NCBI GenBank assembly: GCA_963823755.1
Contig: CAWGMP010000024.1
Location: 124,001-188,000 of the forward strand
Reading direction: 5' to 3'
DNA: 64,000 bases
Origin: GCA-003244245 sp963823755
GTDB lineage: Bacteria > Actinomycetota > Actinomycetes > Mycobacteriales > Pseudonocardiaceae
The position numbers and the translations under genes were made by a program. Below the pieces are notes generated by a model. The model was not told the DNA's origin. It saw only the letters and a list, made by a program, of their open reading frames with translations, and searched no databases. Of this stretch, positions 1 through 9,488 are shown one piece after another (the stretch's first letter is position 1; each line of letters begins with the position of its first letter).

Positions 1-510
1 CTGGTCCGTTTGGTCCGCTCGATCGGCGACTTCTGCATCGGCGTGGCCGCTTTTCCCGAGTGCCATCCCCGCTCGCCCGATGCGGAGTCCGACGTCCGGC
101 ACCTGGTGGCCAAGCTGCGGGCCGGTGCCGAGTTCGCGATCACCCAGATGTTCTTCCGGCCGGACGATTACCTGCAACTGCGGGACCGGGTGGCCGCGGT
201 GGGCGCGGATATGGCGACGGTGCCGATCCTGCCCGGAGTCATGCCGATCACCACGTTGCGCGGCGTGCAGAAGATGGCTGAGCTATCCGGTTGCACGATC
301 CCAGAGACCGTACGAGACCGGCTGGTCGCGGTGGGCGATGATCCTGCCGCGGTGCGGCAGGTGGGGGTCGATGTCGCGAGCGAGTTGTGCGAGCGGCTGC
401 TCGCCGAGGGCGCGCCGGGACTGCACTTCTACACACTCAACCGGTCCAGCTCTACCCGGGCGGTGCTCGATCGGCTGGGTATGGCACCGGCCGCGGCCCG
501 TACACGCTAG
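1..510 (+). CDS. metF: methylenetetrahydrofolate reductase, C-terminal part
   Basis: The reading frame is open from the first base, so the 5' end lies outside the window. The visible 169 residues match the C-terminal half of MetF: a TQMFF motif in the middle of the barrel, a PGVMPI segment, and a terminal GLHFYTLNR segment characteristic of the family. The enzyme reduces 5,10-methylene- to 5-methyl-tetrahydrofolate with a flavin cofactor and supplies the methyl group for methionine synthesis in the cytoplasm. Its stop codon overlaps by four bases the stop of the convergent acetyltransferase gene. The family assignment is secure; the missing N-terminus is simply cut by the window. Confidence 0.93.
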   Translation: MVRLVRSIGDFCIGVAAFPECHPRSPDAESDVRHLVAKLRAGAEFAITQMFFRPDDYLQLRDRVAAVGADMATVPILPGVMPITTLRGVQKMAELSGCTIPETVRDRLVAVGDDPAAVRQVGVDVASELCERLLAEGAPGLHFYTLNRSSSTRAVLDRLGMAPAAARTR

Positions 511-1070
511 AGCGGCAGTGTGCGGCGCAGTACGGCGAACTCTCGGGAATCCCCGGTGAAGTGGTAATGACGTAATAAGTCGGTAAACCCGAGTCGATTG
601 TACAGTCGCCAGGCTCTGGTGGGGCCTTCTGGCGTGGACAGTAATGCTCGCGGAGCGTCCACTCTGGATAGCAGTTCGGTGAGCAGAGCCTTGCCGATGC
701 CGCGGCCCTGCGCGTCCGGGTGCACGTGCAGTTCAGTGAGCTCGAAGTAGTCGGCGAGTTCTCGTCGGGCCGCGCCAGGATCGATCAGCATCAATCCGCG
801 GTTCACCTCGTCGTGCCACCACTGGCCGGGGGCCCCCCGGTAGCCGTAGCCGATGCCCACGAGCGTGTCGGCCTCGAAAGCGGCCACGCACAGCCAACCG
901 GCCCGCAGCATGTGCTCCAGCCACATCGGGCGCCGGTGGCGCGCCGTGCCGGGGGGGTAGCGCATGGCGGTGACGTAGATCCGCAGCGCCTCGTCAAGCC
1001 TCATGCGTAACTGCACGGCCGTCATTTCAGCCAGCCGCGTCGGATCGCGGGTAGGCATTGCAGTCACCAC
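507..1070 (-). CDS. GNAT-family N-acetyltransferase
   Basis: The 187-residue protein has the GNAT core. The beta4 strand is LTELHVHPDAQGRG followed by GIGKALL, which is the acetyl-CoA pyrophosphate loop (R/Q-x-x-G-x-G/A), at about residues 112-130. The RLYNRLGF segment near residue 155 is the usual GNAT C-terminal motif. The acceptor substrate cannot be told from sequence. The start is taken at GTG 1070, because a GGAGG lies a few bases upstream on the minus strand; GTG 1067 and ATG 1058 are alternatives. The gene is convergent with metF and divergent from the SAV_6107-type gene. An SOS box lies about 150 bp upstream in the shared intergenic region, so damage control of this gene is possible but unproven. 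Confidence 0.82.
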   Translation of the reverse strand: MVTAMPTRDPTRLAEMTAVQLRMRLDEALRIYVTAMRYPPGTARHRRPMWLEHMLRAGWLCVAAFEADTLVGIGYGYRGAPGQWWHDEVNRGLMLIDPGAARRELADYFELTELHVHPDAQGRGIGKALLTELLSRVDAPRALLSTPEGPTRAWRLYNRLGFTDLLRHYHFTGDSREFAVLRRTLPL

Positions 1071-1222
1071 TGACCTCCAGTATCAGCCGACGTCACTGCG
1101 AAGCAAAGAGCGCCGGCAGCGTGCACGAGTCAATGAGACCACGCCCGGGCGTCAGCCTGGCCGCCGTCCGGACATTGGCACTTGACGGGACCGGACCTCG
1201 AGGGGTTAACCTTGCCCCATGT

Positions 1223-1238
1223 TCGAACACATGTTCGA
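1223..1238. promoter_or_regulatory. LexA/SOS box
   Basis: TCGAACACATGTTCGA is a perfect match to the actinobacterial LexA operator TCGAAC-N4-GTTCGA, and it sits inside a longer near-palindrome. It lies 114 bp upstream of the SAV_6107-type gene and about 150 bp upstream of the divergent GNAT gene. recA and lexA in this same window carry the same kind of site, so the reading as a LexA operator is well supported. Which flanking gene it controls is inference. Confidence 0.85.
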
Positions 1239-1351
1239 ACATGGGCTCGGCGGTGGCGCGGGGGAAGCGCGCCGCCGCCGAGCTCCGCCGGCTTCCCCAC
1301 GGCGGAGTCGCCCTATGTCACCCATGACGACTCCCGACCCAGGAGGCCGAC

Positions 1352-1798
1352 GTGCCCGCTGTTGCTGTGCCCATCTCATCTGTCGTGCCACGGGGCCACA
1401 ACCCGACCTACGGCCGACCCAGTTACCGCCCGGTGGACGTCCGTGTCCTGCTCAAGCAGGCACAGCAGGGATTGCTTGACGCCGAATACGCGGCGAATCC
1501 AGTAGATCGTTACGTCCAAGCGTACCTCGCGGCCCTGCGCGCGGCGGCTGCCGTGTTGGCAGCGCGGGACCGGCCGCGCCGCCGGGCACAGCCGACCAAT
1601 GCCTGGGTACTGCTTGCCAGCGCCGCCCCGGAACTCGCGGAATGGTCGAGGTTTTTCGCCACCAGTTCCGCCGTCCGGACGGCCGCTGAAGCGGGCGTAC
1701 GTCACCTGGTCACGACCCGCGAGGCCGACGACCTGGTGCGGCAGGCCGGCGCGTTTCTGACCGTCGCGCGTGAGACGGCGGCGAGGACCTCCCGATGA
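1352..1798 (+). CDS. SAV_6107-family HEPN-domain protein
   Basis: This 148-residue, mostly alpha-helical protein resembles the SAV_6107 HEPN family of actinobacteria. The helical core runs from about residue 28 (DVRVLLKQAQQGL) to the C-terminus. HEPN domains are often RNases or nucleotide-binding helical bundles, but this family has no clear R-x4-6-H catalytic motif here and no assigned reaction. The GTG start at 1352 is chosen because AGGAGG lies five bases upstream. The gene overlaps the following isomerase homologue by four bases (ATGA), so the two are almost certainly co-translated. A perfect LexA box lies 114 bp upstream, which suggests SOS control of the pair. Family assignment is from memory of similar proteins, so function is left open. 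Confidence 0.75.
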   Translation: MPAVAVPISSVVPRGHNPTYGRPSYRPVDVRVLLKQAQQGLLDAEYAANPVDRYVQAYLAALRAAAAVLAARDRPRRRAQPTNAWVLLASAAPELAEWSRFFATSSAVRTAAEAGVRHLVTTREADDLVRQAGAFLTVARETAARTSR

Positions 1799-2568
1799 CC
1801 GCTCCGCGACCGCTCATCGACTACGGCCGGATGTTGGAGGTGATCGGGATCGAGGGTGAATTACTGCTCAGTACGGCAGCCTCAGCGATGCCGGCCGCGG
1901 CACAGGCCGTAGTGCCTGGCTGTCCCGATTCCACCTTGGAGGAGACGCTGCGACACGTGGGTAGCGTGCACCGGGTGGCCCGGTTGTGGGTGCGCGACGG
2001 GCGTCGACCGGAACGGTGGCAGCGATCACCGTCGGACGGTGACCTGGTCGGTTTCGTACGAACCGGCCTCGACGAACTGCTCACCGAACTGGAAGACCAC
2101 GATCCAGCCGAACCCTGCGATACGTGGTGGCCCGCCGATCCCACGCACGGCTTCTGGCGACGTCGGATGGCTCACGAAACCACTGTGCACCGGGTCGATG
2201 TCGAAGCTGCTGCTGGCGGCCCTGTGCACGCTGTCGAGCCGGAGGTGGCCCTCGACGGCATTGACGAGGTGTTGTTTCTGTGGTTCGGTCATCGCCTCGG
2301 CGAGTTGGGCCTGTCCTCGCCCAGCCAGGGAGTGGTCGCCCTGTCGGCCGCGGACCGGCGCTGGTTGGCAATCTTCGAACCGGGCCGTTCCGTCGTTCGG
2401 CGGGTCGAGGAGACCGATGCCCAGACGGCGGACGCGATGGTCAGCGGACAGCCCATGGAGGTCTACCTCTGGTCGTGGGGGCGCTTGCCCGACCAGTCGG
2501 TCCGAATCTCCGGCGATCAGGACGCCGTCGCCCGTCTCTGGACGCTGCTGCGCCCTGCGACGCAGTGA
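1795..2568 (+). CDS. mycothiol-dependent maleylpyruvate isomerase family protein
   Basis: The 257-residue protein has the two-part architecture of the actinobacterial MDMPI/DinB-like family. An N-terminal helical metal-binding bundle runs to about residue 135, with the first metal-site region near LRHVGSVHRV and the second in RMAHETTVHRVD. A C-terminal domain of about 90 residues follows. The best-studied relative isomerises maleylpyruvate using mycothiol, but most members have unknown thiol-transfer roles. The gene overlaps the HEPN gene by four bases, so they form one transcription unit, possibly SOS-controlled from the box at 1223. It converges on lhr with about 22 bp between stops. No defect is seen. 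Confidence 0.85.
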   Translation: MTAPRPLIDYGRMLEVIGIEGELLLSTAASAMPAAAQAVVPGCPDSTLEETLRHVGSVHRVARLWVRDGRRPERWQRSPSDGDLVGFVRTGLDELLTELEDHDPAEPCDTWWPADPTHGFWRRRMAHETTVHRVDVEAAAGGPVHAVEPEVALDGIDEVLFLWFGHRLGELGLSSPSQGVVALSAADRRWLAIFEPGRSVVRRVEETDAQTADAMVSGQPMEVYLWSWGRLPDQSVRISGDQDAVARLWTLLRPATQ

Positions 2569-2590
2569 TACCGACACGCGGACCAAGGCG

Positions 2591-5500
2591 TCAGGCGCGT
2601 ATCCGCAGCCCGCGCGGGGTGGCGCGAAATCCGGCTTCGCGAAGTGGTTCGGCCAGCGCGGATCCCAACGCCGCCTCGCCGTCGGCACGCTCCACCGACA
2701 GCGAGCCCAACCAGCCGCGCTGCACCGCGCCGGCAAGGGCGCCTACGGCAGCGCGCAAGGTGCCGGTGGCCTCGGTGAAAGACAATAGCGATCGTCCCCC
2801 ACGTTCGACGTAGAGCACGGCGACACCGTCGACGAGGACGGCTAGTGCCCCGGCTTTGCGTCCGGGTCGGTGCCGTGCGTCGCCCACGGTAGGCGGCCAC
2901 GGCAGGGCAGCCCCGTAGGGTTGAGCAGGATCGGTAGCCGCCAGTACCACCGTGGCGGCACCGCCGTCGTCGGGCTGGCCCACAGCGCGCAGCCGGTCGA
3001 CTGCGCCCGGGACAGCGAACTGCGTGGCTCCGAGGCCCTCGACGACATACCCCCGCCGGCACCGGCCGGACTCCTCCATCGCACGCAATACCTTGTAGAT
3101 GCCCGCAAAGCCGCCGGCGACTCGCTCGGTGTCCAGAGCCCCTCTGGTGAGCACCCCATGGCGCTCGAGGAACGTCTCGGCGCGAGCGTACGCCCGGCGG
3201 GTTGGGTCGGGCCGAACCACCGGCGGCTGTGCCACCGGTGACAGTGACCAGCGTCCCGATGCGGTCGGTGGACCGGCGCGCGACGGCATCGGCAGCCGCC
3301 CCGCACGCATACCGGCGTATCTCCCGCGTGGCGCTGAACGACGTGATCGGTGGGTTGCGGAGTGTCCGGCCACCGAGCGGCCCGACACCAAGGCTCGCAG
3401 TGGGGCCAGCGAGTCGTTGGTCAGTAACCCTGCCCACACCAGGTCCCACAACGCCGCGACCACGTCGGCGTCACCGGCTACCGGCTCGCCATCGGTGAGT
3501 AGGTACTGACCGGTCCGATCGGCAAGCTGCCGGAAGAACAGCGCGCCGCCCCCGGCTGGACCACCATCCGGGTCCCAGCCCAGAGCGTGCAGCAGGCAGC
3601 GGTGTACCGGGGTGAGTGAAAGCTGCTCATCAAGGTCCGGCAGCACCAGATCGGCCAGATCGGTGGGAGCCAGGGCGATCCATCCGTCGCCACCAGGAAG
3701 CGACCCGCAGCCGATCCAGGTCACCTCGCCGGCAGTAGTGAGCTCATCGAGCAGGGCGGGGGAGTAACCCGGCATCCGGGCCGGAAGCATGAGCGATTCC
3801 AGCGCGCTGGCCGGTACTGGTGCACCGGCCAGCTGCTCCACCGCGCTGAGCACATCCTCCGGGGTGGGCGCGCTGCGCAGCCGTCGAGCCGGCACGGTCC
3901 CGTCACGCGTGGTGTCCCAGGGCCCGGTGTCCCACGATCCGATACCGTGCCAGGTCGGTAGGAACCGTCCCAGCGCGGCCTGCTCGACCGGCTCCGCCTC
4001 AGCCCGCAACCGGGCCAGCGACACTCGCCGCAACCGCCGTAGCACCTCGGCGTGGCAGTACTCGATGCCGCCACCGCCCAGCTCGACCGGTCGCAGCTCG
4101 CCGCGAACCAGGGTGGTTGCCCCGGTCATCCGATCCAGTACCGCGCTCATCACGGCGACCCCCAGCCCGTAGCGATCGGCGGCGGCAGCCGCGGCGAACG
4201 GCCCGCGCGTTCTCGCATAACGCAGCACAAGATCCCCGAGCGGATCGGCAACCGGTTCGGTGAACGCCTCCGGCACCCCTACCGGCAGGGCTACACCCAG
4301 CGCGTCGCGCACTCGCCCGGCGTCCTCGATGGCGATCCAGCGTTGCTGGCCGGCGATCCGCACCATGATCGCCCGGCGGGCCGCGCCGAGCTCGGCCAGC
4401 CACTCTGAGGCCACCCCGCGCTGCGCCGCCTCAGCCTCGGTGAGATCGCCTAGCGCGCGCAACACATCGGCAGTGCCCTCGACGTCCCGGGCACGCCGGT
4501 CGGGATCGATGCGCTGCAGCTGCGCCTCCACCTCCACAAGTGCCCCAGGGTCGAGCAGGTCGCGGATCGCCTCGGAGCCCAGCAGCTCCGCCAACAAGGT
4601 CGAGTCGAGTGACAGCGCGGCGGTCCTGCGCTCGGCCAGTGGGGCGTCGAGCTCATAGAGGAACATCCCCACGTAACCGAACAGCAGGCTGCGGGCGAAC
4701 GGTGACGGTGAGGGGGTGGCCACCTCCACCACCCGCACCCGTCGGGCTCGCACCTCCGACATCAGCTCGCGCAGTCCGGGCAGGTCGTAGACGTCCTGCA
4801 GGCATTCCCGCATCGCCTCCAGAACCACCGGGAACTGCTCGTACTTCGAGGCGATGGTGAGCAGCTGGGCTGAGCGCTGGCGCTGTTGCCACAGCGGAGT
4901 TCGCCGCCTCGGGTCGCGGCGGGGCAGCAGCAGGGACCGCGCGGCGCACTCCCGGAATCGGGAGGCGAACAGCGCTGAACCACCCACTTCGGCGACCACG
5001 AGCTGTTCCACCTCATCGGGGTCGAGTAACACGTCCTCGGCGGTGGGCAGCACCTCTGCCCCATCGACGTCCAGCGCGTCGGGCAGCCGCAGCACGATCC
5101 CGTCGTCCGCGCTGGCCACCTGCGCTTCGACACCGCGCCGTTCCCGCAGCCGGGCACCGATCGCCAGCGCCCATGGCCCGTTGACCTGCGCACCGAAGGG
5201 GGAATGCACCACCATCCGCCAGTCGCCCAGCTCATCGCGGAAACGCTCCACCAGGACAGTGCGGTCGTCGGGCAGGTATCCAGTAGTCTCGCGCTGCGCG
5301 TGCAGGTAGGACAGCAGGTTGTCGGCCGCCCACCGGTCAAGCCCGGCCACCTCGATGCGACTGCGTGCGGCGCCCGTTGTGGCGCTGCTCAGCTCGCGGA
5401 CAAACGCGCCCAGCGCCCGCCCTAGCTCCAAGGGTCGGCCTGGCGCGTCGCCCTTCCAGAACGGCATCCGGGCCGGCTCCCCGGGCACGGGCAGCGCGAT

Positions 5501-7285
5501 GACCCGGTCGTGGGTGATGTCGACGATCTTCCATGAGGTCGAACCGAGCAGGAACGTGTCGCCCACTCGGGACTCGTACACCATCTCCTCGTCGAGCTCC
5601 CCTACCCGCGAGCCCGCTCCGTCGGCTCCGCCGGGGGTCATCACGGTGAACAGTCCCCGGTCGGGGATCGTGCCGCCGGAGGTGACCGCCAGCCGCTGAG
5701 CCCCTGGCCGCCCGCGCAACTCGTCGCTGATCCGATCCCAGACGATTCGCGGGCGCAGCTCGCCGAACTCCTCCGAGGGGTAGCGCCCCGCCAGCATGTC
5801 GAGGACTGCATGCAGCGCCGAGTCGGGCAGAGCCGAATACGGTGCGGTGCGGCGGACCAATGCGCCGAGATCATCCACGGTCCACGGATCCAGTGCGACC
5901 ATGGCCACCACGTGTTGGGCGAGCACGTCCAGCGGGTTGCGGGGATACCGCAACGCTTCGATTGCCCCGCCTGCCATCCGTTCCGCGATCACCGCGCACG
6001 AGACCAGGTCGCCGCGGAACTTGGGAAAGACCACGCCCCGGGACACTGCACCTACTTGGTGCCCGGCCCGACCGATCCGTTGCAGGCCCGACGCCACAGT
6101 CGGAGGTGCCTCGATCTGTACCACGAGGTCCACCGCTCCCATGTCGATGCCCAGCTCGAGCGAGGAGGTGGCGACCACGCACGGCAACCGGCCCGACTTG
6201 AGCTCCTCTTCGACCAGGCTTCGCTGCTCGCGCGACATCGAGCCGTGGTGTGCCTTGGCGATCGTTTCGGGGGCGCCGCCGGCGAGCCCTGCCTGGCCCA
6301 TCAGCTCAGCAGGCATCCGGTCTCGGGGTATGGCGGGTTCCTCGACGGCCAGTTCATTGAGCCGGGAGGTGAGCCGTTCGGCCAGCCGGCGCGAGTTGGC
6401 GAACACGATCGTCGAGCGGTGCGCGCGCACCAGCTCCAGCACTCGCCGCTCCACCGCGGGCCAGATCGAGGCACGGCGCTCTGCTGACCCGCCGGCCGCT
6501 GACCCGCCGGCCGGCTCGCCCTCGGTCAGCACGCCCAGCACCGACATGTCCGGCACCGGTACCTGCACCGAGACCTCGATCGTCTTGGCCGACGCCGGCT
6601 GCACCACCTGCACCGCCCGGCCTCCAGCGAGGAAGGCGCTGACCTCGTCGACCGGACGCACGGTGGCGGACAGACCGATCCGCTGGGCGGGCTTCGCCAG
6701 CAGCGCGTCCAGCCGTTCCAAGGACAGCGCGAGGTGTGCGCCGCGCTTGGTCGCGGCGACGGCGTGCACCTCGTCGACGATTACGGTGTGCACCCCACGT
6801 AGCGACTCCCTGGTCGCCGATGTCAGCAGGAGGAACAGTGACTCCGGGGTGGTGACCAGTACATCGGTTGGGGTGCGGGCGAAGGCACGGCGTTGCTCGG
6901 CCGGAGTGTCGCCGGTGCGCATCCCGACCCGGATGTCCGCCTGGGGAAGGTTCAACCGGTGCGCGGCCTGCCGGATGCCGGCCAGCGGAGACCGCAGGTT
7001 GCGCTCAACGTCCACTGCCAGGGCCTTGAGCGGGGAGATGTAGAGCACCCGACACCGTCGTATCGGCTCGTCCGGGGGTCCGGCGACGGCCAGCCGGTCC
7101 AGCGCCCACAGGAACGCGGCGAGGGTCTTGCCCGACCCGGTCGGGGCGACGACCAGCGCGTGCTTGCCCGCGGCTGCCGCCCGCCAGGCGCCCTCCTGGG
7201 CCGGGGTGGGCGCGGCGAACGCGCCCGCGAACCAGTCCCGAGTGGCGGGGGAGAACAGCTCGAGCACGTCCACACCGACCATCAT
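2591..7285 (-). CDS. lhr: Lhr-type ATP-dependent DNA helicase
   Basis: The gene encodes a giant superfamily 2 helicase of about 1564 residues, close to the ~1500 residues of mycobacterial Lhr. Visible motifs are Walker A APTGSGKT near residue 50, ISPLKAL (Ia), DEVH (motif II) near 175, SATVR (III), and QRIGRAGHQVG (VI) near 410. The long C-terminal half is the Lhr-specific region. Lhr is a 3'-5' DNA-dependent ATPase with DNA-repair links and is damage-induced in mycobacteria. The start is set at ATG 7285, because a GGAG sequence lies about ten bases upstream; the frame extends to a TTG at 7303 without clear ribosome binding. No LexA box was seen directly upstream. The gene appears intact. Confidence 0.93.
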   Translation of the reverse strand: MMVGVDVLELFSPATRDWFAGAFAAPTPAQEGAWRAAAAGKHALVVAPTGSGKTLAAFLWALDRLAVAGPPDEPIRRCRVLYISPLKALAVDVERNLRSPLAGIRQAAHRLNLPQADIRVGMRTGDTPAEQRRAFARTPTDVLVTTPESLFLLLTSATRESLRGVHTVIVDEVHAVAATKRGAHLALSLERLDALLAKPAQRIGLSATVRPVDEVSAFLAGGRAVQVVQPASAKTIEVSVQVPVPDMSVLGVLTEGEPAGGSAAGGSAERRASIWPAVERRVLELVRAHRSTIVFANSRRLAERLTSRLNELAVEEPAIPRDRMPAELMGQAGLAGGAPETIAKAHHGSMSREQRSLVEEELKSGRLPCVVATSSLELGIDMGAVDLVVQIEAPPTVASGLQRIGRAGHQVGAVSRGVVFPKFRGDLVSCAVIAERMAGGAIEALRYPRNPLDVLAQHVVAMVALDPWTVDDLGALVRRTAPYSALPDSALHAVLDMLAGRYPSEEFGELRPRIVWDRISDELRGRPGAQRLAVTSGGTIPDRGLFTVMTPGGADGAGSRVGELDEEMVYESRVGDTFLLGSTSWKIVDITHDRVIALPVPGEPARMPFWKGDAPGRPLELGRALGAFVRELSSATTGAARSRIEVAGLDRWAADNLLSYLHAQRETTGYLPDDRTVLVERFRDELGDWRMVVHSPFGAQVNGPWALAIGARLRERRGVEAQVASADDGIVLRLPDALDVDGAEVLPTAEDVLLDPDEVEQLVVAEVGGSALFASRFRECAARSLLLPRRDPRRRTPLWQQRQRSAQLLTIASKYEQFPVVLEAMRECLQDVYDLPGLRELMSEVRARRVRVVEVATPSPSPFARSLLFGYVGMFLYELDAPLAERRTAALSLDSTLLAELLGSEAIRDLLDPGALVEVEAQLQRIDPDRRARDVEGTADVLRALGDLTEAEAAQRGVASEWLAELGAARRAIMVRIAGQQRWIAIEDAGRVRDALGVALPVGVPEAFTEPVADPLGDLVLRYARTRGPFAAAAAADRYGLGVAVMSAVLDRMTGATTLVRGELRPVELGGGGIEYCHAEVLRRLRRVSLARLRAEAEPVEQAALGRFLPTWHGIGSWDTGPWDTTRDGTVPARRLRSAPTPEDVLSAVEQLAGAPVPASALESLMLPARMPGYSPALLDELTTAGEVTWIGCGSLPGGDGWIALAPTDLADLVLPDLDEQLSLTPVHRCLLHALGWDPDGGPAGGGALFFRQLADRTGQYLLTDGEPVAGDADVVAALWDLVWAGLLTNDSLAPLRALVSGRSVAGHSATHRSRRSAPRGRYAGMRAGRLPMPSRAGPPTASGRWSLSPVAQPPVVRPDPTRRAYARAETFLERHGVLTRGALDTERVAGGFAGIYKVLRAMEESGRCRRGYVVEGLGATQFAVPGAVDRLRAVGQPDDGGAATVVLAATDPAQPYGAALPWPPTVGDARHRPGRKAGALAVLVDGVAVLYVERGGRSLLSFTEATGTLRAAVGALAGAVQRGWLGSLSVERADGEAALGSALAEPLREAGFRATPRGLRIRA

Positions 7286-7634
7286 GGCCCGCTCCGCAGG
7301 CAACCTGGCTGTAGTGCCTGACTTCGGTGCCTGACGGTGGGACAGGCAGCGTTGGTGTCCTCGGCAGCGTCGCGGCCGTATTCAGCGTTGGGATCACCAG
7401 CGTGCATCGGGTGTCAGGCATGCGTCGGCTGTCGATGATCGTGATCGTTTGGATATTTTTGGATCACCACACCGTGTCAGCGGACGCGCTCCGACCGCAA
7501 AATGCGTCCTTGACCTTCTCTCCGGCTTGCTTCGGTTGCCGGACACCTCCCGAAACTTCCTTCTGGATTGGGATACTGGTGTCTCGTTCTGGAGCGGTGG
7601 GGAGCATCTGGCAGGATGTCGCACCGGTCCCGGT
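7286..7634. other. intergenic region between lhr and the insertion element
   Basis: About 350 bp without a convincing gene. Short open frames on both strands lack ribosome-binding sites and coding-like composition. The stretch around 7430-7480 is visibly more AT-rich than its surroundings. It presumably holds the lhr promoter, and its right edge is the insertion site of the IS element. Confidence 0.5.
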
Positions 7635-7638
7635 CTAG

Positions 7639-7671
7639 CGGGAGTTTCCTGGCTAAGTTGATCTTGAGGTG
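7639..7671 (+). repeat. left outer terminal inverted repeat of the IS
   Basis: Starts CGGGAGTTTCCT and continues TAAGTTGATCTTGA. It matches the reverse complement of 9489-9521 at 30 of 33 positions. Confidence 0.85.
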
Positions 7672-7743
7672 GGGTCGGCGGGTGTCGTCATGCCGTTGAC
7701 CTGGGGTGACACGCCACGAAGGTGGTTGACTTTCCTTGATCAA

Positions 7744-7755
7744 GTGTATTACCTA
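7744..7755 (+). repeat. inner inverted repeat, left copy
   Basis: GTGTATTACCTA; the exact complement is at 9439-9450. It lies just upstream of the likely transposase start codons (GTG 7762 or ATG 7783), as expected for a real IS end. Confidence 0.6.
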
Positions 7756-7782
7756 AATAATGTGGCGTCGGTAATCAGTAAG

Positions 7783-9441
7783 ATGATCAATGGCAAGCCG
7801 TATTACTACCTGGCGGTCTCGGCGCGGGTGGGTGGTAAGCCACGCATCGTGGAGCAGAGGTATCTCGGCAGCGCTGAGGACATCGAGGCGGCGATGGCCG
7901 GTGCGACCACGCTGCCTTCGAGAACCCGGCATCTGGCGTTCGGGGATCTCGCCGCGACCTGGGGTGTGATCGAGAAGCTTGGTGTGATCGAGATCGTCGA
8001 TGACGTCCTGGGCGCACGCCGCGAGGATGCGGGCGCCTCGGTGGGTACCTATGTCGTGTTGGCCGCGGCCAACCGGGTGGTCGACCCGTGCTCCAAGCTG
8101 AAGTTCGCCGACTGGTGGGCCACCACCGCCGGTGATCATCTGGTCAAGATCGGCGCTGTGGCGCTGGACCACCGCCGGTTCTGGGATGCGATGCATGTCC
8201 TGAACCCGCAGGCTCTGACCGAGATCGAACGGCGGATCTCCGCGAGGGCGATCACGGTGTTCGGGTTGGATATTTCCTCCCTCGCCCTGGACATGACCAA
8301 CTTCGCCACATTCATCGACTCCACCAACGTCCGCGCGCCGATCGCGCAACGCGGCAAAGCCAAACAGAAACGCACCGATCTCAGGCTGGTCGGGTTGGGT
8401 CTGGTCATCACCCGCGACGGCGGGATACCGCTGCTGTCCCATGCCTACCCTGGAAACCTCACCGACGTCACCCAGTTCGGGCGGATGATCGAAGAACTCA
8501 CCGCCCGGCACCGCAGACTCGGTGGCACCGACGGCGAACTGACCGTGGTGTTCGACGCCGGGCAGAACTCCCGACCCAACTTTGAACTCCTGGACCGCCA
8601 CCGCCTGCATTACGTCGGTTCCTTACCGCCATCGGATCACCAGGCGCTGCTGGAGATCCCCACCACCGACTACCAGTCGGTCGTCGAGTTCGACGGTGTC
8701 ACCGCACGGGAAACGGACCTGGACGCGCTGGGGCGCTCGCATCGGGTGGTGCTGACTCATTCCGAAGAGTTGCACAGCGGCCAGTCCCGCGGTTTCGACC
8801 AGACCCTGGCCAAAACCACCCGCCAGCTCACCAGCATCCAAGACACCCTCACCCGGGGACAAGCCCGCCGCAGCAAGACGAAACTGGAAACCGCCATCAC
8901 CTCGATCTGCGCACCCCGCTGGGTCAGCGAGGTACTGACCTGGCAACTCACCGGGGACACCCCGCCCGATATCCGACTGGACTTCCAGATCGACACCGAC
9001 GCCCGTGACGCCCTCGAACAACGAATCTTCGGCAAACGGATCCTCATCACCGACCGCGCCGACTGGACCACAGCCGAGGTCATCGCCGGATACCGCTCAC
9101 AGTCCGAAGCCGAGTTCGGCTTCCGTCAGCTCAAAGACCCTGACGTAGTGTCGTTTTCACCGATGCACCACTTCACCGACAACCACATCCGCGTGCATGT
9201 CTTCTACTGCGTCCTGGCGCTGATGATCGCCCATCTGATGCGCCGCGACGCCGCCCGTCACGGACTCGACCTCAGCGTTCGTGAACTCCTCACGCGACTG
9301 GCCCGCATCCAAGAAACCGTCCTGATCTACCCCGGCACCCGAGGCCGCCCCAAAGCCCGCCGGGTGATCACCGACATGACCGACCTCCAACAGCAACTGT
9401 TCGACATCTTCGAGTTGGACCGGTGGGCACCAACCAGTTAG
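7783..9441 (+). CDS. IS1634-family transposase
   Basis: The 552-residue DDE transposase has the hallmark N-terminus of this family (KPYYYLAVSARVGGKPR). The likely catalytic acidic residues sit in the FIDSTNVR region (first Asp), the VVFDAGQNS segment (second Asp), and YRSQSEAEFGFRQLKDP near the C-terminus (Glu). The latter corresponds to the YREK-type signature of IS4-like enzymes. The start is placed at ATG 7783 because homologues start at the equivalent methionine-isoleucine. The frame is open upstream to GTG 7669, which would put the start inside the outer repeat. The frame is undamaged, so the element may still be active. Confidence 0.9.
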   Translation: MINGKPYYYLAVSARVGGKPRIVEQRYLGSAEDIEAAMAGATTLPSRTRHLAFGDLAATWGVIEKLGVIEIVDDVLGARREDAGASVGTYVVLAAANRVVDPCSKLKFADWWATTAGDHLVKIGAVALDHRRFWDAMHVLNPQALTEIERRISARAITVFGLDISSLALDMTNFATFIDSTNVRAPIAQRGKAKQKRTDLRLVGLGLVITRDGGIPLLSHAYPGNLTDVTQFGRMIEELTARHRRLGGTDGELTVVFDAGQNSRPNFELLDRHRLHYVGSLPPSDHQALLEIPTTDYQSVVEFDGVTARETDLDALGRSHRVVLTHSEELHSGQSRGFDQTLAKTTRQLTSIQDTLTRGQARRSKTKLETAITSICAPRWVSEVLTWQLTGDTPPDIRLDFQIDTDARDALEQRIFGKRILITDRADWTTAEVIAGYRSQSEAEFGFRQLKDPDVVSFSPMHHFTDNHIRVHVFYCVLALMIAHLMRRDAARHGLDLSVRELLTRLARIQETVLIYPGTRGRPKARRVITDMTDLQQQLFDIFELDRWAPTS

Positions 9442-9450
9442 GTAATACAC
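9439..9450 (-). repeat. inner inverted repeat, right copy
   Basis: TAGGTAATACAC is the exact complement of 7744-7755. Its first three bases are the transposase stop codon. Confidence 0.6.
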
Positions 9451-9488
9451 CCAAACAAGATCGACACTAGCCCTGACCAGGGGGTATG

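Noticed and set aside
1219..1479. Frame starting at an ATG inside the SOS box
   Set aside because: Arg/Pro-rich composition typical of a shadow frame; it overlaps the ribosome-binding site and start of the HEPN gene in another frame.
2517..3449. 310-residue minus-strand frame under the lhr 3' end
   Set aside because: Arg-rich shadow of lhr in another frame. The lhr frame carries the conserved C-terminal region here.
7327..7638. 103-residue plus-strand frame between lhr and the IS
   Set aside because: No ribosome-binding site, no coherent domain, and it ends at the IS boundary by chance.
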